Source: Phycisphaerales bacterium | Lineage (GTDB): Bacteria; Planctomycetota; Phycisphaerae; Phycisphaerales; UBA1924 | DNA length: 64,000 bases | Direction: 5' to 3' | NCBI GenBank assembly: GCA_016699835.1 | Contig: CP064987.1 | Location: 3,038,001 to 3,102,000 of the forward strand | Shown here: positions 8,741 to 15,691 of the stretch, piece after piece | Layout of the letters: each line of letters begins with the position of its first letter | Numbering within the stretch: position 1 is the first letter of the stretch | Translations under genes and position numbers: made by a program | The notes under the pieces: generated by a model | The model's database searches: none | What the model was told of the DNA's origin: nothing | What the model saw: only the letters and a program-made list of their open reading frames with translations

Positions 8741-9358
8741 AGCCGCAGAGTCGAGCAGATCGATGAGCGTCACAGGGTCGGCGGCACTCCGATACTGGTC
8801 GCGATGCGAGAGGCGGAGAAACCCCTCGCCCTCGCAGTGGTCGAGGAACCTGAGCAGCGAGTCGTAGTAGCCGTTCACGTCGAGCAGGCCGATGGGCTTC
8901 TCGTGGATGCCCAGTTGCGACCACGCGGTGATCTCGAACATCTCGTCGAGCGTCCCGAAGCCGCCGGGCAGCACGACAAACGCCTCGGAACGCTCGGCCA
9001 TCATCATCTTCCGCTCGTGCATCGTCTCGACGATGTGGAGTTCGGAAAGCCCTTGATGGGCGAGTTCACGCGAGCGAAGGAGCGTCGTGATCACGCCCAC
9101 GACCGTGCCGCCGCGTGAGAGGGCCCCGTCCGCTACTGCGCCCATCAGCCCCATCGACCCGCCACCATACACGAGCGTGATGCCACGCGAGGCGAGCGTC
9201 TCGCCCAGCACGGTCGCGGCACGCTTGTACTCGGGGCGCGAGCCGTCCGCCGCGCCACAGAAGACGCAGACTCGCGTCAGTGTCGTGTCTTGTGCGCCAG
9301 ATGCTATCGTGACCAATGGCGACAGGGTCGTATTCGCGGGCTTTGAGTGGGCTTCCAT
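8693..9358 (-). CDS. LOG family (TIGR00730) nucleotide phosphoribohydrolase-like protein
   Basis: Rossmann-like protein of 221 residues. The family signature PGGFGTLDEMFE is present, as are CVFCGAADG and VYGGGSMGLMG; the catalytic Arg/Glu region HERKMMMAERS precedes the PGG motif. Family members release the base from nucleoside 5'-monophosphates (cytokinin-activating LOG enzymes); bacterial homologues often have unknown roles. The first ATG adds about 28 residues before the fold and lacks a clear ribosome binding site. The last dozen residues (RTRRRTRRETEGTQR) are encoded by a purine-rich repeat and are probably not part of the ancestral protein. Confidence 0.85.
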   Translation of the reverse strand: MEAHSKPANTTLSPLVTIASGAQDTTLTRVCVFCGAADGSRPEYKRAATVLGETLASRGITLVYGGGSMGLMGAVADGALSRGGTVVGVITTLLRSRELAHQGLSELHIVETMHERKMMMAERSEAFVVLPGGFGTLDEMFEITAWSQLGIHEKPIGLLDVNGYYDSLLRFLDHCEGEGFLRLSHRDQYRSAADPVTLIDLLDSAARTRRRTRRETEGTQR

Positions 9359-9623
9359 GGGACAGGGTAGCAGGTCGCGCTGCAGGACTCGGCCTGAGAA
9401 TCACATTGTTTCTCGAACTGATCGTGTGAAGTGAGTGGACTGGTTATCGGTGGTTGTTAATTCACAACGTGTCAATTCAGTGTGTATCGAGGGTGAGTCG
9501 TGGGAGGTGGTCATGTTGTTCCGTATCCCACCACAGGCAGGGGACCTTGGGTGTCTTCGCCGATATGGGTCATCATCGGAATTACCCACACGAGTTGAGA
9601 CCAACTGTACAGGAGACTCTCGC

Positions 9624-9983
9624 ATGGCCTTCGACTTCAATACCGCCAAGATGAAGCACTTCAAGTGGAAGATGCGTCTTCGCGACTTCCTTGATGGAAA
9701 GCCCGGCCTCACCACCGCCGAGGCCACGAGCCACAAGGACTGCGATCTTGGCAAGTGGCTCTATTCAGAGGGTTTGGCGAAGTACGGCACGATTCTTGAG
9801 ATGCGAAAACTCGAGAAGGAGCACGAGATGCTCCACAAGACCATCAAGTCGATCGTCGACCTCAAGAGCACCGGCAAGACAAAGGAAGCCGAGGATGAGT
9901 TCAAGAAGATCGAACCGTTGAGCAAGTCGATCGTAGACTTGCTCACGTCCGTGGAGTCCAAGGCATCCAAGATGGCCGCGTAA
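9624..9983 (+). CDS. Stand-alone CZB (chemoreceptor zinc-binding) domain protein, copy 1
   Basis: A 119-residue protein that consists only of a CZB domain. The His/Cys zinc set is visible: H12 in KHFKWK, Cys in DCDLGKW, and two His in KEHEMLH. In known proteins this four-helix domain sits on chemoreceptors or diguanylate cyclases and senses zinc or hypochlorous acid; here no output domain is attached. The start at 9624 has AGGAG nine bases upstream. A 119-residue paralogue, about two thirds identical by hand count and alignable without gaps, lies at 11242-11601. Confidence 0.87.
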   Translation: MAFDFNTAKMKHFKWKMRLRDFLDGKPGLTTAEATSHKDCDLGKWLYSEGLAKYGTILEMRKLEKEHEMLHKTIKSIVDLKSTGKTKEAEDEFKKIEPLSKSIVDLLTSVESKASKMAA

Positions 9984-10049
9984 CACAACTGGAATTCCCG
10001 CGAACAACAAGGCATCAACGATCGCTACACGTCTTCGGGCGTATGGTCC

Positions 10050-10562
10050 ATGATGTCTGATTCGGTGAAGACGAGTTGCTATGGTTGCAGCGCGTTGGTG
10101 GCCGCGTGCGAAACCCAGCCGCATCCATACATCGGCGCCTCGCCCGGGTGCTGGCGTGTGTACACGGATCTCCTCGGAAAGTTGCACGCGGCACCTGTCG
10201 ACGCGTTGACGACACGACTCGCGGTGGACGCATACGCCGCGCAACATCCGGGGGTCGAAGGCCCGCAACAGATCCGCTCCGTCGCCGGCCACCTCATCGC
10301 CCTCCATCTCGTCCTGGAGAGAAACGCCGAATCAGAGTTCGCGACCCGTTGTCTGGGACGATTGAGCGAGTTGCGAGACCGGCTGGTCTGGCTCGACCCT
10401 CCAACGCTGGGTGGGCTCACGGTCGTGGATGTTGCCGCCCGTCACGACATGCACATCCGTGCCGGAATCGTCCGCGAATGGGCGACCAACGTGTGGGATT
10501 CAAGGCGGAAGCACCACAATCGCATCCGAGATTGGGCCATTGTTCTTGCGCCTACAACGTGA
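10050..10562 (+). CDS. DUF5946-like protein of unknown function
   Basis: Protein of 170 residues without signal peptide or membrane segment. The features match DUF5946 as I recall it: an N-terminal CYGCSA motif, SPGCWRVY near residue 33, then a DAYAAQHPG block and SVAGHLIALHLVLE. The conserved Cys and His suggest metal binding, but no activity is established. A second ATG at 10053 is equally possible as the start. It lies between the two CZB genes, with a VOC gene right after it. Confidence 0.6.
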   Translation: MMSDSVKTSCYGCSALVAACETQPHPYIGASPGCWRVYTDLLGKLHAAPVDALTTRLAVDAYAAQHPGVEGPQQIRSVAGHLIALHLVLERNAESEFATRCLGRLSELRDRLVWLDPPTLGGLTVVDVAARHDMHIRAGIVREWATNVWDSRRKHHNRIRDWAIVLAPTT

Positions 10563-10578
10563 CCAATATGCTCTCGGC

Positions 10579-11031
10579 ATGACCATGACTACCTCCGCGT
10601 CCAATGCCCCCGCCCACACCGTGAACCGCCTCGTCCCCTTCGCCCACGTCGCGAGCGTTGACGTGTCGATGGAGTTCTATCACCACCTCGGGTTTGTGCC
10701 TGTTCGCGTCCTCAAGGACCATCAGGGCCAGGCCTTCTGGGCCATGCTCTCCAGCGGCGGCGCCGAACTCATGCTCGCCCGTGCCAGCGGCCCCATCGAC
10801 GCCGAACAACAGGCCGTTCTCTTCTACATGTACTCAAAGGACGTCGCCACGCTCCGACAACATCTCATCGAGAGCGGTCATCCCGATAGAACGTCTATGA
10901 GTCCAGAGGCCAACGCGAAAGGCCCCTTTCCCGCTGTTCTCGCGATCAGTTTCCCCAATCACATGCCCGCGGGCGAACTCCGCATCCACGATCCCGACGG
11001 CTACGTGATCCTCGTCGGACAACTGGGATAG
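10579..11031 (+). CDS. VOC superfamily (glyoxalase/bleomycin-resistance fold) protein
   Basis: A 150-residue protein with the two beta-alpha-beta-beta-beta units of the vicinal oxygen chelate fold. The landmarks are FAHVASVDVSMEFYHHLGF at the start and LRIHDPDGYVILVGQ at the end. The second unit keeps the usual DPDGY; the metal ligands of true glyoxalase are not all evident, so the substrate is unknown. It starts 16 bases after the DUF5946 gene; ATG codons at 10579 and 10585 are both possible. No strong ribosome binding site was seen. Confidence 0.8.
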   Translation: MTMTTSASNAPAHTVNRLVPFAHVASVDVSMEFYHHLGFVPVRVLKDHQGQAFWAMLSSGGAELMLARASGPIDAEQQAVLFYMYSKDVATLRQHLIESGHPDRTSMSPEANAKGPFPAVLAISFPNHMPAGELRIHDPDGYVILVGQLG

Positions 11032-11241
11032 TTCCCACGACATCCACGGCAACATTCGGGCGATCTCTCGACCGGCAGTACGCTCACGGTCGAATCCCGT
11101 TGTATCAGTTGGAACGTGCCATCCCCCGTGTTGTGTGCGATCGCGAGTAAGGTGTACTCAACGCGTGGACGAATCAGGGTGTGCCAGGGCGTCCGCTCGT
11201 CTGCCGCCCGCCTCGCACCACCGGCAAAGGGTCGCTCCACC

Positions 11242-11601
11242 ATGTCACTCGATTTCAGTTCCGCAAAACTCAAGCACTCGATGTGGAAGCTCAAACTCCG
11301 CGATTTCCTCGATGGCAAGCCGGTCCTCACGCCAGCCCAGGCTACCAGTCACACAGACTGCGACCTGGGCAAGTGGATCTACGCCGAGGGCCTGAGCAAG
11401 TATGGATCGATCCCCGAGATGCTCAAACTCGAGAAGGAGCACGAGACGCTCCACGTGACGATCAAAACGATCGTGGGCTTGAAGGTCTCGGGCAGGAACA
11501 AAGAAGCCGAAGCCGAGTATCTCAAGGTGGAACCCATCAGCAGGCGGATCGTGGATCTGCTCACGGTGATCGAGTCCAAATCCTCAAAGTCGGCGGCGTG
11601 A
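11242..11601 (+). CDS. Stand-alone CZB (chemoreceptor zinc-binding) domain protein, copy 2
   Basis: Paralogue of the gene at 9624-9983, with the same length of 119 residues. It retains every likely zinc ligand: His in LKHSMWK, Cys in DCDLGKW and two His in KEHETLH. By hand count about 81 of 119 residues are identical. The ATG at 11242 follows AAGGG by about 12 bases. Upstream sequences of the two copies do not look alike, so they may be separately regulated. No receptor or cyclase domain is fused or adjacent, so partners must be elsewhere in the genome. Confidence 0.87.
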   Translation: MSLDFSSAKLKHSMWKLKLRDFLDGKPVLTPAQATSHTDCDLGKWIYAEGLSKYGSIPEMLKLEKEHETLHVTIKTIVGLKVSGRNKEAEAEYLKVEPISRRIVDLLTVIESKSSKSAA

Positions 11602-11674
11602 TAATCGAGTCGAACCACATCGAACATGGCAATCGGACAAAAATCCTGTCCGAGGCCCGACCTTGAAACTCCAG

Positions 11675-11714
11675 TTGACCTCTTCCCAATCATATGCTAG
11701 TGTATACTAGCATA
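11675..11714 (+). promoter_or_regulatory. Palindromic operator-like site with overlapping promoter
   Basis: A perfect 9-base inverted repeat (TATGCTAGT / ACTAGCATA, 4-base centre GTAT) spans 11693-11714 and is AT-rich in a GC-rich setting. A TTGACC hexamer at 11675-11680 lies 17 bases before a poor -10 (TAGTGT) that would fall inside the palindrome. The geometry suggests a repressor site for the membrane-protein gene that begins 30 bases downstream. The regulator is not in the window. Confidence 0.55.
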
Positions 11715-11743
11715 ACGGTCGATGAGTGAGTATGGAGGTCAAC

Positions 11744-12139
11744 ATGGTCGCGCATCCAATCACCCAGACCCGTTCGAGCACCGCGTTAGTGGTCATGCGC
11801 TGGCTCGCCAGGGGGCTGAGCCTGGTGAGTCTGGGACTCCTTGCTCTCTTCGCCTTTGGCGGGCATGAGTCCATGTCGCCAACGCCCAAGGAATGGCTCC
11901 TCCTCGCTTTTTTCCCAATCGGCGTTGCCCTCGGCATGGTCTTGGGCTGGTGGCGCGAACTCCTCGGCGGGATCATCACGACGATCTCCCTCGCCGGGTT
12001 CTACGCCATCGAACTCACGTCGGGCACCATCCATCCCAATCCCGCATACCTCCTCAACTTCGCCATCTTCGCCTTCCCCGGACTCATGTTCCTGGCTCTG
12101 GGGCTGTGGGCACGAGCCATGCGGTCGCGAGCCTCCTGA
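11744..12139 (+). CDS. Small four-helix membrane protein of unknown function
   Basis: A 131-residue protein with four hydrophobic segments (roughly 18-38, 47-66, 70-90, 100-122). The ATG at 11744 is chosen because GGAGG sits five bases upstream; a GTG at 11726 would overlap that site. The C-terminus is short and basic. No family was assigned. The gene lies 29 bases after a strong palindrome, so it is likely under its own repressor. Its stop is 23 bases before the MazG-like gene. Confidence 0.65.
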   Translation: MVAHPITQTRSSTALVVMRWLARGLSLVSLGLLALFAFGGHESMSPTPKEWLLLAFFPIGVALGMVLGWWRELLGGIITTISLAGFYAIELTSGTIHPNPAYLLNFAIFAFPGLMFLALGLWARAMRSRAS

Positions 12140-12162
12140 CGCAGCGCCCCTACGTTTCGTCC

Positions 12163-12522
12163 ATGACCACCGCACGTTTCGACTCTGCCAGTCCCGGGCC
12201 CGGGCAAATCACGTTCAACGCCTTCCAGAAACTCATCCACGACCGGTTCCACAAGACCGACTCGGCCCGCGGCGCCGTCGCCACGTTCCTCTGGCTCATG
12301 GAGGAAGTGGGGGAGTTGGCGACCGCGATCCAGGAGAACTCGCCGAGTTCCATCCCCGGCACACCCACCCGCACGCCCACACCCGAGCAGCGCGCCAATC
12401 TCGAGGAAGAGTTCGCCGACGTTCTCGCCTGGCTGACGACGATCGCCAATGTCATGAACGTGGACCTCGAGAAGGCCCTCGAGAAATACACGGTGCGGGG
12501 CGTCAAGGGCGAGAAGCACTAA
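12163..12522 (+). CDS. MazG-like nucleotide pyrophosphohydrolase
   Basis: Protein of 119 residues with the EEVGEL and EEFADVLAWL motifs of the all-alpha NTP pyrophosphatase fold (the two Glu/Asp pairs bind Mg2+). Family members hydrolyse NTPs or dNTPs to monophosphates, often house-cleaning damaged nucleotides. The start at 12163 fits the length of the single-domain family; the frame is open further upstream but overlaps the membrane-protein gene. A proline- and threonine-rich loop (about 65-77) separates the two motifs. Its last 4 bases overlap the end of the convergent phosphatase gene. Confidence 0.82.
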   Translation: MTTARFDSASPGPGQITFNAFQKLIHDRFHKTDSARGAVATFLWLMEEVGELATAIQENSPSSIPGTPTRTPTPEQRANLEEEFADVLAWLTTIANVMNVDLEKALEKYTVRGVKGEKH

Positions 12523-14402
12523 CGCGGCGTGGCGGCGTCTGAACGCTCGCGTGCATGAGCCGGTGCCGGGCTTGTGATCGACACGCCGGCGCGTCGCAAC
12601 TCCTGACGCTTCTCTGTGAGCCGCTGCTCCGCAGACTTCGTCAGCGCGTCGGTCAGCACGCGAGTGACCTCCACGATGAGCGTGTCGTCTTCGGGTGGCC
12701 CGCCCCGGAACTCGTCGACGCGCCTCAGGATTTCCTTCGCGTACCCGCTGTTCGAGAGCGGATTGACCTCGGCGATGAGCGCCCGATACCTCGCCAAGCC
12801 GAGCATCTTGCCCCGCGGCACGTTCCGCGGGCGGGCCTCGATCGCGCCATCGGTGCAGGCGATGAGCGTGTCGCCGGGCGCGAAGGGGACCGTGATCATC
12901 GCCGGATCGAACGCGCCGGTGTGCCCGGTAGCGCCGAGCAGGTGGGTCGTCGCCGCGAGTTCGTGGATCGAGCCATCGGGCCCGACGACGTGCGAGGGCG
13001 GATGCCCCGCGGACGCGAACTCGAGCGCGTCCGTGTTCGGATCCATGCGGAAGCACGCCGCGGTCATGAAGACGGCATGATTCGCGAGCGTGAGCGAGAC
13101 ATAGCGATTGAGCGATCGCAGGATGTCCGCGGGCGACGCGTCCGGATCCTCGCCGAAGAGCCGCTGGAGTTCGCCATAGAGCCGATTGACCGTGAGCGCC
13201 GCCGGGATGCCATGCCCCGTGACATCGATGAGGGCCAGGCTGAGCCGCCCGAATCGGTGCTCGTCGTTGGTCACGAGATCCCGCTCACGAGCCACAAAGA
13301 GGTAATCTCCGCCGATATGCCGCATCGGCTCGTACCGATACGTCAGGCCGAAGTGCTCGTCGCGGAACGGACGCGGGAAGAGCGCCTCGTGGATCCGCCG
13401 CGCCTGGTTCAGGTCGGCCTTGATCTGTGAATATCGCCCGCGAAGCAGCCGCCCCGTCGTCTCGTCGCGGAAGCGTGTGTCGCGATACCAGCAGATCCCC
13501 GCCCCCGGCGCGGCGATCAGCGGCGTGAACGCCAGCATCCCCACTCCAAAGAGCGCATAAATCGCCTCGATCTGATGCAGAAGCGCCAGCACCCCGACAT
13601 AGCCGACCACCATGGCCGCGTTGAATGACAGCAGCGGAATCAGTGGTCGAACGCACTCCCGTGGTGTCCACGGCAGGAAGCAGCACGCCAGGACATGCGA
13701 CACCATGAGCGGAAGAAGGTCGATGGATGCTCGTATCGCGGCGATCTCACGACGCTCGCGCCGCGCCGCCGCTGCCCGCTCTCGAGCCGAGATCGTCGTC
13801 GCCCCAACATTCGGAGTCTCGACGGGGGATGCCTCACTGCTGGAACTGGTGCTCGCCGAAGGTTCACTCCCTGTCCCGTGTGCTTGGATGGTCCCAGCCA
13901 ACTCACGAGGAGCACCCGGCAGGACCATTCCGGCAATGTCCTCGGCGATCACCCGGGGAAGATCCCCCCGCACGATCGTGAAGACACCCGTCAGGATGAT
14001 GAGCCCGGAGACCGCGGTGAGCACGGGAAGCCGAGGAGGAAGGTGTGGCGGGTGCCTGTGGTAATACCAGAAGGCCCACGCGAACGCGCCGAGGGTGATG
14101 GACGACGCGAGCAGCGAGACCGCCGTCGCCACAGGACGTTCACCGAACTCCGACCACCGTTGCGACCATATCCACACGATCAGGAACAGCACCTGAAGCC
14201 CCGCCGCCGTCGCGGCATACCACAGGAACCGCCGACGCAGCAGCGACTGGCGCTCCGCCTCCAGTTCGATGCCGAACTCTCGGGTGATGGCGTTCTCGAT
14301 ATGCGGGGTCGATTCCAACGGTTGCGTGCTCCCCAGGGTCCATGTGGAACGAAGACAAAGACTCCTGACCGTATCCAACGCAGGATACCAGACAGGCACC
14401 AT
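12519..14402 (-). CDS. Membrane-bound PP2C/SpoIIE-type serine phosphatase (RsbU-like)
   Basis: A 627-residue protein with six or so hydrophobic segments in two groups (about 60-150 and 230-300) followed by a cytoplasmic phosphatase domain (about 335-585). Motifs HIGGDYLFV, DVTGHGIPAALT, ACTDGAIEA and EDDTLIVEV supply the metal-binding Asp and Gly residues of the SpoIIE/RsbU group. Such enzymes dephosphorylate anti-sigma factor antagonists and so release partner-switching stress responses; no such antagonist is encoded nearby. The linker between the membrane groups is Ser-rich and Arg-rich. The start at 14402 has only a distant GGAG, so it is uncertain. Confidence 0.87.
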   Translation of the reverse strand: MVPVWYPALDTVRSLCLRSTWTLGSTQPLESTPHIENAITREFGIELEAERQSLLRRRFLWYAATAAGLQVLFLIVWIWSQRWSEFGERPVATAVSLLASSITLGAFAWAFWYYHRHPPHLPPRLPVLTAVSGLIILTGVFTIVRGDLPRVIAEDIAGMVLPGAPRELAGTIQAHGTGSEPSASTSSSSEASPVETPNVGATTISARERAAAARRERREIAAIRASIDLLPLMVSHVLACCFLPWTPRECVRPLIPLLSFNAAMVVGYVGVLALLHQIEAIYALFGVGMLAFTPLIAAPGAGICWYRDTRFRDETTGRLLRGRYSQIKADLNQARRIHEALFPRPFRDEHFGLTYRYEPMRHIGGDYLFVARERDLVTNDEHRFGRLSLALIDVTGHGIPAALTVNRLYGELQRLFGEDPDASPADILRSLNRYVSLTLANHAVFMTAACFRMDPNTDALEFASAGHPPSHVVGPDGSIHELAATTHLLGATGHTGAFDPAMITVPFAPGDTLIACTDGAIEARPRNVPRGKMLGLARYRALIAEVNPLSNSGYAKEILRRVDEFRGGPPEDDTLIVEVTRVLTDALTKSAEQRLTEKRQELRRAGVSITSPAPAHARERSDAATPR

Positions 14403-14589
14403 TCCAGCAACGAACTCCGATCACTTGGGCAACGTTCGAACAGGCTCCATCCACGCTCTTCTTCGGGATTTCAGCCCTTGAGTTCGATCATAACTCCCGA
14501 CTCCGATCTGGCGCCCTTTCCCCGCTACAGTTTCGCCCGATTCGCGTCCCCGCCCCATGATCCGGGCACTCTTGGAAGGGCTCCGCACC

Positions 14590-15561
14590 GTGAAGATCAA
14601 GCGCATCCTCGTCACCGGCGGCGCCGGGTTCCTCGGCTCCCACATCTGCGACCGACTCGTCGCCCAGGGGCATGACGTCATCTGCCTCGACAACCTCTTC
14701 ACCAGCCAGAAGATCAACATCCAGCACCTGCTCGGCAAGCCCAACTTCGAGTTCATCCGACACGACGTCACACATCCCGTCTGGCTCGAGGTCGACGAGA
14801 TCTACAACATGGCCTGCCCCGCCGCCCCCGGGCACTACCAGTACAACCCCATCAAGACCATGAAGACCAGCGTCCTCGGCGCCATCAACATGTGCGGCAT
14901 GGCCAAACGCTGCAACGCCAAGATCCTCCAGGCCTCCACCAGCGAGGTCTATGGCGACCCCGAGATCCACCCCCAGCCCGAGTCCTATCGCGGCAACGTC
15001 AACCCCATCGGTCCCCGCGCCTGCTACGACGAGGGCAAGCGCGCCGCCGAGACCCTCTTCTTCGACTACCACCGCGCCAACAAACTCAACATCCGCGTCA
15101 TCCGCATCTTCAACACCTATGGCCCTCGCATGCACCCCTTCGACGGACGCGTCGTCAGCAACTTCATCCGCCAGGCCCTCCACGGCGAGGACATCACCAT
15201 CTTCGGCGACGGCTCCCAGACCCGTTCCTTCTGCTACTGCGACGACCTCGTCGAGGGCATCATCCGCATGATGAACGGGCCCGACGATTTCATCGGCCCC
15301 GTCAACCTCGGCAACCCCATCGAGTTCACCATCAAGGAACTCGCCGAGGAGGTCGTCCGCCTCACCGCCGCCAAGTCCAAACTCATCCACAAGCCCTTGC
15401 CCGCGGACGACCCGACGCAGCGCAAGCCCGACATCTCCCTCGCCGCCAAGCGCCTGGGTTGGGAGCCCAAGATCCAACTCAAGGAAGGCCTGGAGAAGAC
15501 CATCGCCTACTTCAAAAAAGTGAACCTCGACGAGTTCCGCGCTCCGACGCCGAACTACTAG
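14590..15561 (+). CDS. UDP-glucuronate decarboxylase (UDP-xylose synthase)
   Basis: Short-chain dehydrogenase-fold enzyme that oxidises and decarboxylates UDP-glucuronate to UDP-xylose, a sugar donor for surface glycans. The NAD motif [10 protein letters not shown] is at about 8-17 and the catalytic YxxxK is in [11 protein letters not shown], which is characteristic of this group. [18 protein letters not shown] is also typical. The GTG at 14590 is preferred because GGAAGGG lies 10 bases upstream and the product begins at the usual place; an ATG at 14557 lacks a ribosome binding site. Length is 323 residues, normal for the family. Confidence 0.92.
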   Translation: MKIKRILVTGGAGFLGSHICDRLVAQGHDVICLDNLFTSQKINIQHLLGKPNFEFIRHDVTHPVWLEVDEIYNMACPAAPGHYQYNPIKTMKTSVLGAINMCGMAKRCNAKILQASTSEVYGDPEIHPQPESYRGNVNPIGPRACYDEGKRAAETLFFDYHRANKLNIRVIRIFNTYGPRMHPFDGRVVSNFIRQALHGEDITIFGDGSQTRSFCYCDDLVEGIIRMMNGPDDFIGPVNLGNPIEFTIKELAEEVVRLTAAKSKLIHKPLPADDPTQRKPDISLAAKRLGWEPKIQLKEGLEKTIAYFKKVNLDEFRAPTPNY

Positions 15562-15644
15562 GTATTGATCTCCCATTCGGCCGGTGCATTGTCTGTACTG
15601 ACGTTCCAACCTCCCTGTGTCAGCGGGATGTAGTGCGACGCGCC

Positions 15645-15685
15645 TTGACATGAGTTTTAGTGAATGCTAACATGTTCTCCGGAGG
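15645..15685 (+). promoter_or_regulatory. Sigma-70-like promoter and ribosome binding site of the DUF2339 gene
   Basis: TTGACA at 15645-15650 is followed by a 17-base spacer and TAACAT at 15668-15673, preceded by TGC as an extended -10. GGAGG at 15681-15685 lies six bases before the GTG at 15692. The implied transcript start is around 15680, so the leader would be only about a dozen bases. It is the clearest promoter in the window. Confidence 0.7.
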
Positions 15686-15691
15686 TGCACC

